From an uncultured bacterium (GTDB taxonomy: Bacteria > Bacillota > Clostridia > Lachnospirales > Lachnospiraceae): a stretch of DNA of 37,769 bases. A model generated the notes under the pieces. It saw only the letters and a list, made by a program, of their open reading frames with translations, had not been told where the DNA came from and did not search any database. Shown here one piece after another: positions 9,301 to 16,949 of the stretch (position 1 is its first letter; every line of letters starts with the position of its first letter). A program made the translations under genes and the position numbers. Where the stretch lies: the NCBI GenBank assembly GCA_945828315.1, contig CALZQA010000019.1:1-37769 (forward strand), given 5' to 3'.

Positions 9301-9605
9301 ACGAGATCATCACCGAAGCGGGCATTCCGGCAACACTGGTCAAGAAGCTGTATGAAGGACGCCCGAATATCCTTGACATGATCACCAACGGGGATATCGA
9401 TCTGATCGTCAACTCTCCGGTCGGAAAAGACAGCGTACACGACGACAGCTATCTGCGCAAGGCTGCCATCAAGGGAAAGATCCCTTATGTAACGACCATC
9501 GCTGCCGCAAGAGCTACCGTAAAGGGTATCCTCTACGTTCAGCAGCACGGCAACGGAGAAGTCAAATCGCTGCAGGAGATCCACAAGGAAATTACGGACA
9601 AATAA
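6381..9605 (+). CDS. carB: carbamoyl-phosphate synthase large subunit, solo copy (E. coli-like type)
   Basis: Makes carbamoyl phosphate from bicarbonate, ammonia and two ATP. The 1074 residues contain two ATP-grasp halves and a C-terminal allosteric domain (from about 935). ATP-grasp landmarks are intact ([45 protein letters not shown]). The second half opens [20 protein letters not shown] and the C-terminus reads [11 protein letters not shown], which resemble E. coli-type CarB more than the other copy in this window. In the allosteric domain the Ser, Lys, Thr, Lys and Asn positions known to bind UMP/ornithine in E. coli appear kept (my alignment by eye). No carA lies beside it, so it must borrow the small subunit from the convergent carAB operon, use one elsewhere, or use free ammonia. 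AAGGAG precedes the ATG. Confidence 0.93.
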   Translation: [1074 protein letters not shown]

Positions 9606-9623
9606 AAACTTTACTTTTATATT

Positions 9624-9687
9624 AAAAAAACATGGCATTTTCTCACCACACTTATCGTGCGAAAGTTCGAAAATGCCATGTTTTTTT
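9624..9687. terminator. bidirectional terminator between the two carB genes
   Basis: A 19-bp perfect stem (9624-9642 with 9669-9687) around a 26-base loop. The arms start and end in seven A and seven T, so it can end transcription from both convergent carB genes. Confidence 0.85.
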
Positions 9688-9735
9688 ATTTCACATTACG
9701 TCATTCGTGCGAAAGTTCGAAAATGTCATGTTTTT
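9654..9735. repeat. direct repeat of the terminator's right arm
   Basis: CGTGCGAAAGTTCGAAAATG plus the following bases to the T-run occurs at 9656-9685 and again at 9706-9735, exactly 50 bases apart, with one C/T difference in the stem part. Only the right arm and part of the loop are duplicated. The second copy could pair with the left arm as an alternative hairpin. Confidence 0.8.
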
Positions 9736-9756
9736 CTTTTATACTTCTACTTTAAT

Positions 9757-12700
9757 TTAATCCAAGGTTGCGATATCAACAACAGTCAGGTCCTTTGCTC
9801 CCGCTTCCAGAGACCTTGCCAGTGCATTGGCCGTATCCAAGGATGTGATCACGTTCACACCGGTCTCGATGGCTGTACGGCGGATCAGGAAACCGTCACG
9901 GCTCTTGTCACGTCCCTGCGTAGGTGTGTTGATGACCAGATCGATCTTATGACCAAGCAAAAGGTCCATAACAGTCGGTGACTCCTGACGGATCTTGTTA
10001 ACCTTACGCGCCTTCACACCTTGCTCCTTCAGGTACTCCGCCGTATGTCTGGTGGCATAGATCGTATAACCCAGCGCCTCAAAACGTTTTGCCACTTCTG
10101 CCGCCTCCGGCTGATCTGCCTTTTTGACTGTAATGATCATCTGCTTATACTTCGGCAGCACCACACCGGCACCCAGGAATGCTTTATACAGCGCTTCGTC
10201 AAAGTTCTTGGCGATGCCGAGGCACTCACCGGTGGACTTCATCTCCGGGCCCAGCGAGATCTCTGCGCCGCGGATCTTCTCAAAGGAGAAGACAGGCATC
10301 TTGATCGCAAAATAATCTGCTGCCGGCTGCAGTCCGGGCTCATAACCAAGATCTTTGATCTTCTTTCCAAGGATCACGTCAGTTGCCAGATCCACGATCG
10401 GGATTCCGGTCACCTTGCTGATGTAAGGCACAGTACGTGAAGATCTCGGATTCACCTCGATCACGTACACCTCATCGCCCACCGCGATAAACTGTATGTT
10501 AATAAGTCCCTTGACATGCAGTGCCTTTGCCAGTCTTCGAGAGTACTCCGCGATCGTCTCCTTGACCTCTTCGCTCACGGTCGGAGCCGGATATACGGAG
10601 ATACTGTCTCCGGAATGGACGCCGGTACGCTCGATATGCTCCATGATACCGGGGATCAGAATGTCAGTGCCGTCACAGACCGCATCAACCTCCAGCTCCT
10701 TGCCCATCAGATATTTATCCACAAGGATCGGATGATCCTGCTCGATCCGGTTGATGATCTCCATGAATTCCTCGATCTCTTCATCGGAATATGCGATCTG
10801 CATACCCTGCCCACCCAGCACGTAGGAAGGACGCACAAGCACCGGATAGCCCAGCTCGTTTGCGACTTTTTTCGCCTCCTCGGCGGTAAATACGGTTCCG
10901 CCTGCCGCTCTGGGGATCTCCGTCTCCTGCAAAATGCGATCAAACAGCTCTCTGTCCTCCGCCGCATCCACATCCTCCGGTGCGGTTCCGAGGATCGGCA
11001 CACCCATCTTCTGCAGGCTCTCCGTCAGCTTGATGGCCGTCTGTCCGCCGAACTGTACAACTGCTCCGTCCGGTTTTTCAATATTTACAACATTCTCCAC
11101 ATCCTCCGGTGTCAACGGCTCAAAATACAACTTGTCCGCGATATCAAAGTCTGTGCTGACCGTCTCCGGATTGTTGTTGATGATGATCGTCTCATAGCCT
11201 GCCTTTGCAAAGGCCCATGTGGCATGCACACTGCAGTAGTCAAACTCGATACCCTGTCCGATACGGATGGGACCGGAACCGAGCACCAGTACCTTTTTCT
11301 TCTTTTCTGTAGTATTTGCTGCTGCCTCGTCTTCGCTGCCGAATACGGAATAGTAGTAAGGTGTCTCCGCGGCGAACTCTGCAGCACAGGTATCAACCAT
11401 CTTGAAGGCAGCGCAGATACCGTTGTCGTAACGCATCTTTTTGATCTCATCTTCGGTCTTTCCGGTCAGTCTGGCGATCACATTATCCGGGAACTCGATG
11501 CGCTTTGCCTCAGCAAGCAGCTCTACGGTCAGTTCCTCTTTTGCCAGACGCTCCTCCATCTCTACGAGGATCGCGATCTTATCGATAAACCACTCATCCA
11601 CCTGGGTGATATCATGAATGGTCTTGTAGTTAATACCCTTGCGGATCGCCTCCGCGATAATGTAAATGCGGCGGTCATCCACAATCTTCATGCGCTCGAT
11701 CAGTTCCTGCTCGCTCAGCGCAGAAAAATCATAGGACTGCAGACAGTCCACATGCTGCTCCAGAGAACGGATCGCCTTCATCAAAGCACCCTCAAAGTTA
11801 TTACAGATACTCATGACCTCTCCGGTCGCTTTCATCTGGGTCGTCAGCGTGTGCTTTGCAGTGATAAATTTATCGAAAGGCAGACGCGGGATCTTGACTA
11901 CACAATAATCCAGCATCGGCTCGAAGCTCGCATAGGTCTTTCCGGTGATCGCGTTTTTGATCTCATCCAGTGTATAGCCAAGGGCGATCTTTGCAGCCAC
12001 CTTTGCGATCGGATATCCGGTCGCCTTACTTGCCAGCGCAGAAGAACGGCTCACACGGGGATTTACCTCGATGACGCAATACTCGAAAGAATCCGGTTTC
12101 AAGGCATACTGCACGTTACAGCCTCCGGTGATATTCAACTCGGTGATAATGTTCAGAGCAGAAGTACGCAACATCTGGTATTCCTTGTCGCCCAGTGTCT
12201 GTGACGGTGCGACAACGATGGAATCTCCGGTATGCACGCCCACCGGATCGATATTTTCCATGTTACAAACAGTAATGCAGTTGCCGGCAGCATCGCGCAT
12301 CACCTCATACTCGATCTCCTTCCAGCCGGCAATGCAGCGCTCCACCAGAACCTGTCCCACACGGCTCAAACGGAGTCCGTTGGAAAGGATCTCGATCAGC
12401 TCCGTCTCATTGTGGGCGATTCCGCCGCCGCTGCCGCCCAGTGTATAAGCGGGACGCAGTACCACCGGATAACCGATGGTATTCGTAAATTTGATACCGT
12501 CCTCGACATTTTCCACCACGAGGGAGGCTGCTACCGGCTCACCGATCTTCTCCATCGTATCCTTAAATTCCTGACGGTCCTCCGCCTTCTTGATCGTCTC
12601 TGCAGTCGTTCCGATCAGACGTACACCGTGCTCTGCCAGAAATCCGCTCTCAGCCAGCTCCATACCGAGGTTCAGTCCTGCCTGACCACCCAGAGTCGGC

Positions 12701-12960
12701 AACACGCTGTCCGGCTTCTCTTTTAAAATGATCTGTTCCAATACCTTCGCGGTCAAAGGTTCGATATAGACCTGATCCGCAATATTTTTATCCGTCATGA
12801 TCGTTGCGGGATTTGAGTTCACAAGACATACCTCAATGCCCTCCTCCTTCAAGGAGCGGCATGCCTGTGTGCCCGCGTAGTCGAACTCCGCCGCCTGTCC
12901 GATGACGATGGGGCCGGAGCCGATCACCAGTACCTTTTTGATATCTTTATTCTTCGGCAT
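9757..12960 (-). CDS. carB: carbamoyl-phosphate synthase large subunit (carAB operon copy, Firmicutes type)
   Basis: The synthetase subunit that pairs with CarA, 1067 residues with two ATP-grasp halves and the C-terminal MGS-like allosteric domain. Motifs are intact ([45 protein letters not shown]). The second half opens [20 protein letters not shown], the form seen in Gram-positive PyrAB/CarB, and clearly differs from the solo copy. The start is 2 bases after the carA stop, and the last carA codons (GGGAGGAAAT) serve as its ribosome site, so the two subunits are coupled in translation. It ends at the bidirectional terminator. Pyrimidine or arginine use cannot be decided here, as no pyr or arg genes are adjacent. 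Confidence 0.97.
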   Translation of the reverse strand: [1067 protein letters not shown]

Positions 12961-12962
12961 GA

Positions 12963-14033
12963 TTAATTTCCTCCCATCATCTCAATAAATCTGTCAAATA
13001 AATACGCGCTGTCCTGCGGTCCGGGGCAGGCCTCCGGATGGAACTGCACAGTAAAGATCTGTTTTCCGACGTATTCCAGTCCTTCGTTCGTACCGTCATT
13101 GACGTTCACGAACGCAGGCTTTGCCACTGCCGGATCCAGCTTGTCTGTGTCAACCACATAACCGTGATTCTGTGAGGAGATGTATACCCTTCCTGTCTTC
13201 AGATCCTTCACCGGATGATTGCCGCCGCGGTGGCCGTATTTGAGCTTGTGGGTATCCGCGCCGGTGGCCAGAGCCATAAGCTGATGTCCGAGGCAGATCG
13301 CAAAGATCGGCACATCGGAATCGTAGAGTTTTTTGATCTCTTTAATAATATCTGTACATGACTTCGGATCTCCCGGTCCGTTGGAGAGCATGATTCCGTC
13401 GGGCTTTGCTGCCAATATCTCCTCTGCCGGTGTGTGTGCCGGATAGATCGTTACTTCACAGCCACGCTTGTTTAAAGACCGTGCGATATTCTGCTTGGCG
13501 CCGAAATCCAGCAGTGCCACCTTCTTTCCGCTGCCCTTCAACACGGAAGGCTCGCCGCAGGTCACTTCATCCACAACATTACCCACCTCATAGGCGGCAA
13601 GCTGCGGCAGGATCTTCTCCAGATCATAATTCTCATCGGTGGTGATCATGCCGTTCATCGTTCCCTTTTCGCGCAGCAGCTTTGTGAGCGCACGCGTATC
13701 AATGCCCGCGATGCCGGGAATATCATGTTTTTTCAAAAAGTCCTGAATGCTTCCCTCACAGCGGAAATTGCTGGCAGTTCTGGATAACTCCCGGGTGATA
13801 AATCCCTTCACCCACGGTTTCTTTGATTCCATATCGCTAAAATTGATGCCGTAATTTCCGATCAGCGGATAGGTCATGGTCACTGCCTGTCCGGCATAAG
13901 ACGGGTCTGTCAGCACCTCCAGATAACCTGTCATGGAGGTATTGAACACGATCTCGCTGATCACTTCTTTTTGGGAACCGATGCTGGTTCCTGTAAAAAT
14001 GTGTCCATCTTCTAGTATGAGAAAAGCCTTCAT
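12963..14033 (-). CDS. carA: carbamoyl-phosphate synthase small (glutaminase) subunit
   Basis: Class I glutamine amidotransferase that passes ammonia from glutamine to CarB. The protein has 356 residues from the chosen start. Catalytic Cys248 lies in ICLGHQ, and His332 and Glu334 lie in FHPEA. The N-terminal CPSase small-chain domain (FNTSMTGYLEVLTDPSY) is complete. The ATG at 14033 follows AAAGGAT at good spacing; an in-frame ATG at 14054 has no ribosome site and nearly coincides with the predicted transcription start. It is the first gene of carAB, under a canonical promoter directly upstream with a leader of only about 24 bases, so a PyrR attenuator in the leader is excluded. Confidence 0.97.
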   Translation of the reverse strand: MKAFLILEDGHIFTGTSIGSQKEVISEIVFNTSMTGYLEVLTDPSYAGQAVTMTYPLIGNYGINFSDMESKKPWVKGFITRELSRTASNFRCEGSIQDFLKKHDIPGIAGIDTRALTKLLREKGTMNGMITTDENYDLEKILPQLAAYEVGNVVDEVTCGEPSVLKGSGKKVALLDFGAKQNIARSLNKRGCEVTIYPAHTPAEEILAAKPDGIMLSNGPGDPKSCTDIIKEIKKLYDSDVPIFAICLGHQLMALATGADTHKLKYGHRGGNHPVKDLKTGRVYISSQNHGYVVDTDKLDPAVAKPAFVNVNDGTNEGLEYVGKQIFTVQFHPEACPGPQDSAYLFDRFIEMMGGN

Positions 14034-14063
14034 CTTCTTTATCCTTTCACGCAAATTTTTTTA

Positions 14064-14092
14064 ATTGTATTACATTCTATCTTATATTTCAA
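14064..14092 (-). promoter_or_regulatory. carAB promoter
   Basis: On the minus strand TTGAAA (14087-14092) and TACAAT (14064-14069) are 17 bases apart. The predicted start site is near 14057. The 160 bases further upstream contain no gene; they hold a 12-bp palindrome GTTATGCATAAC (14209-14220) and the serS terminator. Confidence 0.75.
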
Positions 14093-14284
14093 GTTATAAT
14101 CTTCGGAGTTTTACCTATTTTTTATACCAGCCCACCACATCTCTCCCCCCGGCAGTTTTTTAACATATTTGTTGTGCAACCTATGCGTTAACAGGGATTT
14201 GACATTCGGTTATGCATAACGGGTAAATCACGCGAGCGGCACAGAAGGCTCATCGCCAATACGGGTTGCCATGCCGGTGCATAA

Positions 14285-14318
14285 AAAGTGCTGTAGGGGT
14301 CACGTGGACCCTTACAGC
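14285..14318 (-). terminator. terminator of glyA-serS
   Basis: A 12-bp stem (14290-14301 with 14307-14318, one G-T pair) around a 5-base loop. On the minus strand it is followed by five T. It lies 16 bases past the serS stop. Confidence 0.85.
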
Positions 14319-14333
14319 AGCTTTAATTGTTGC

Positions 14334-15623
14334 TTAGTGCTTCGGCGTAAGCTTTGTCATGCCACCCATGTAAGGCTGTAAAACAGTGGGGATATTGACG
14401 CTTCCGTCTGCATTTAAATTGTTCTCCAAAAATGCGATCAGCATACGGGGCGGAGCAACCACCGTATTGTTCAAGGTGTGTGCAAAATACTTATTGCCGT
14501 CTGCATCCTTCACACGGATCTTCAAACGTCTTGCCTGTGCATCTCCTAAATTAGAGCAGCTGCCCACCTCAAAATATTTCTTCTGACGGGGAGACCACGC
14601 CTCCACATCACAGGATTTCACCTTCAGGTCTGCCAGATCACCGGAACAGCACTCAAGAGTTCGAACCGGGATATCCATGCTGCGGAACAGATCAACAGTG
14701 TTTTTCCAGAGCTGGTCGTACCAGTACTTGGAATCCTCAGGCTTGCAGACAACGATCATCTCCTGCTTCTCGAACTGATGGATACGGTAAACACCACGCT
14801 CCTCGATACCATGTGCGCCTTTCTCCTTGCGGAAGCACGGAGAATAGCTGGTCAAGGTATAGGGAAGCTTTTCTTCCTCATTGATCGTATCGATAAATTT
14901 ACCGATCATGGAATGCTCAGAAGTACCGATCAGATAGAGATCCTCTCCCTCGATCTTGTACATCATGGCATCCATTTCCTCAAAACTCATAACACCGGTC
15001 ACCACATTGCTGCGGATCATAAAGGGCGGCACGCAATAGGTAAATCCACGGTCGATCATGAAATCTCTTGCATAAGAGATTACTGCGGAATGAAGTCTCG
15101 CGATATCTCCCATCAGATAATAGAAACCGTTACCGGCTACCTTTCCTGCTGCATCCAGATCAATACCGTCAAAGCGGCTCATGATATCGGTATGATAAGG
15201 GATCTCAAAATCGGGAACTACCGGCTCACCAAACTTCTCAATCTCTACATTGCAGGAATCATCCTCACCAATGGGAACAGAAGGATCGATGATATTCGGG
15301 ATCATCATCATATCCTTTAATACCTGCTCGGAATATGTCTTTTCCTGCTCCTCCAGCTCTGCAAGACGCTCTGCAAATTCTGCCACCTGTGCCTTTACTG
15401 CTTCCGCTTCCTCTTTTTTGCCCTCTTTCATGAGTCCACCGATCTGCTTGGAAAGCTGATTTCTCTTTGCACGAAGATCGTCTGCCTCCTGCTTTGCAGC
15501 GCGGGATTTTGCATCCAGCTCGATGACTTCATCTACCAGCGGGAGCTTCTTATCCTGAAATTTTTTTCTGATGTTTTCTTTTACCGCTTCCGGATTCTCG
15601 CGTAAAAATTTAATATCAATCAT
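14334..15623 (-). CDS. serS: seryl-tRNA synthetase
   Basis: Charges tRNA-Ser (and tRNA-Sec where present) with serine. The 429 residues include the N-terminal antiparallel coiled-coil arm that grips the tRNA long variable arm (about 28-105) and a class II catalytic core with motif 2 (GVYRIHQFEKQEM) and motif 3 near the C-terminus (NNTVVAPPRMLIAFLEN). It starts 11 bases after the glyA stop with AGAGG as ribosome site, so glyA and serS share a transcript that ends at the hairpin after serS. The pairing is sensible because GlyA interconverts the SerS substrate serine with glycine. There is no T-box in the 11-base gap, so any serine-responsive control must lie upstream of glyA. Confidence 0.97.
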   Translation of the reverse strand: MIDIKFLRENPEAVKENIRKKFQDKKLPLVDEVIELDAKSRAAKQEADDLRAKRNQLSKQIGGLMKEGKKEEAEAVKAQVAEFAERLAELEEQEKTYSEQVLKDMMMIPNIIDPSVPIGEDDSCNVEIEKFGEPVVPDFEIPYHTDIMSRFDGIDLDAAGKVAGNGFYYLMGDIARLHSAVISYARDFMIDRGFTYCVPPFMIRSNVVTGVMSFEEMDAMMYKIEGEDLYLIGTSEHSMIGKFIDTINEEEKLPYTLTSYSPCFRKEKGAHGIEERGVYRIHQFEKQEMIVVCKPEDSKYWYDQLWKNTVDLFRSMDIPVRTLECCSGDLADLKVKSCDVEAWSPRQKKYFEVGSCSNLGDAQARRLKIRVKDADGNKYFAHTLNNTVVAPPRMLIAFLENNLNADGSVNIPTVLQPYMGGMTKLTPKH

Positions 15624-15634
15624 AGTTTCGCCTC

Positions 15635-16876
15635 TTAATCTAAAGGATATTTGTCAGTCAATGTCTTAACGATCGCCTTTGCAGCAGGCACTGCGCTCTC
15701 GCCCTCTTTGATGAGCATCGCGATTGCCTCTGCGATCTTGTCCATGTCCTCGGTATTCATGCCGCGGCTGGTAACAGAAGGAGTACCGATACGGATACCG
15801 CTGGTCACGAAAGGCTTCTGAGGATCATTGGGGATTGTGTTCTTGTTTGCCGTGATGTTTGCATCATCCAAAAGTTTCTCAACAGCCTTGCCGGTCAACC
15901 CAAAAGGTGTCAGATCCAGCAGCATCAGATGGTTATCGGTACCGTCGGAAACGATCTTGATACCCCGGGACTGTAAGCCCTTGCAAAGTGCCTGTGCATT
16001 ATCAATGATGCCCTGCTGATATTCCTTGAAGGACGGCTGCAGCGCTTCCTGGAAGCAGACTGCCTTTGCAGCGATCACGTGCATCAGAGGACCGCCCTGG
16101 ATACCGGGGAAGATTGCTTTGTTGAACTTGTATTTGTCAGCAGTCTCCTGCTTGCCACAGAGGATCATACCGCCTCTCGGTCCGCGCAGTGTCTTGTGGG
16201 TCGTTGTTGTCACAACGTCTGCATAGGGAATGGGACTCGGATGAAGCCCTGCTGCCACCAGACCTGCAATGTGTGCCATATCTACGAAGAGGATCGCACC
16301 AACCTCATCAGCGATCTCACGGAATTTCTTGAAATCGATCGTTCTTGCATATGCAGAAGCGCCTGCGATGATCATCTTAGGCTTGCACTCCTTTGCGATC
16401 GCCATAACATTATCATAATCAATCACGCCGTTATCATTCACGCCGTAAGGTACAATATTAAAATAAGTGCCGGAGAAATTGACCGGGCTTCCGTGTGTCA
16501 GATGTCCGCCATGGTCTAAGTTCATTCCCATTACAGTATCACCGGGCTGTAAGCAGGCGAACTGTACTGCCATATTTGCCTGTGCGCCGGAGTGGGGCTG
16601 TACGTTTACATACTCAGCGCCGAACAGCTTTTTCGCACGCTCTCTTGCCAGCTCCTCAACCACGTCCACACACTCGCAGCCGCCGTAATAACGGTGTCCG
16701 GGATATCCTTCCGCATATTTGTTTGTCATAACGCTTCCCATTGCAGACATGACTGCGTGGCTCACCCAGTTCTCGGATGCGATCAGCTCGATATGGCTGT
16801 TCTGTCTGTCGCTCTCTGCCTGAATCGCTGCCGCTACTTCGGGGTCAACGGCCTTGATGTCATCCATTGTATACAT
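15635..16876 (-). CDS. glyA: serine hydroxymethyltransferase
   Basis: Converts serine and tetrahydrofolate to glycine and 5,10-methylene-tetrahydrofolate, with PLP as cofactor, in the cytoplasm. The protein has 413 residues from the chosen start. The PLP lysine is Lys228 in [11 protein letters not shown]. The N-terminal [11 protein letters not shown] and the [15 protein letters not shown] segment are classic. The ATG at 16876 is chosen because a perfect AGGAGG lies 7 bases before it; the in-frame ATG at 16897 lies upstream of that site. A stable hairpin (16901-16928) sits just ahead of the ribosome site. serS follows in the same operon. Confidence 0.97.
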   Translation of the reverse strand: MYTMDDIKAVDPEVAAAIQAESDRQNSHIELIASENWVSHAVMSAMGSVMTNKYAEGYPGHRYYGGCECVDVVEELARERAKKLFGAEYVNVQPHSGAQANMAVQFACLQPGDTVMGMNLDHGGHLTHGSPVNFSGTYFNIVPYGVNDNGVIDYDNVMAIAKECKPKMIIAGASAYARTIDFKKFREIADEVGAILFVDMAHIAGLVAAGLHPSPIPYADVVTTTTHKTLRGPRGGMILCGKQETADKYKFNKAIFPGIQGGPLMHVIAAKAVCFQEALQPSFKEYQQGIIDNAQALCKGLQSRGIKIVSDGTDNHLMLLDLTPFGLTGKAVEKLLDDANITANKNTIPNDPQKPFVTSGIRIGTPSVTSRGMNTEDMDKIAEAIAMLIKEGESAVPAAKAIVKTLTDKYPLD

Positions 16877-16900
16877 AATTTTTCCTCCTATTATCATTTA

Positions 16901-16928
16901 GGGCAATCGGTACTGCCACCGGTTGCCC
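16901..16928 (-). promoter_or_regulatory. stem-loop between secDF and glyA
   Basis: An 11-bp stem (16901-16911 with 16918-16928, one G-T pair, 6-base loop) in the 73-base gap upstream of glyA. On the minus strand no T-run follows, so it is not a standard terminator. It may stabilise or process the mRNA, or act as a leaky terminator for secDF. Confidence 0.5.
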
Positions 16929-16949
16929 TTCCAACTCAAATGAATAAAA

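Noticed and set aside
10516-12204. 562-codon open frame on the plus strand opposite carB
   Set aside because: It lies wholly antisense to a clear CarB, matches no family I know, and has the odd composition expected from the reverse of a coding strand.
14238-14282. Small minus-strand reading frame (14 codons) between carA and serS
   Set aside because: It has no ribosome site or promoter and is too short to judge; it is more likely chance or a remnant.
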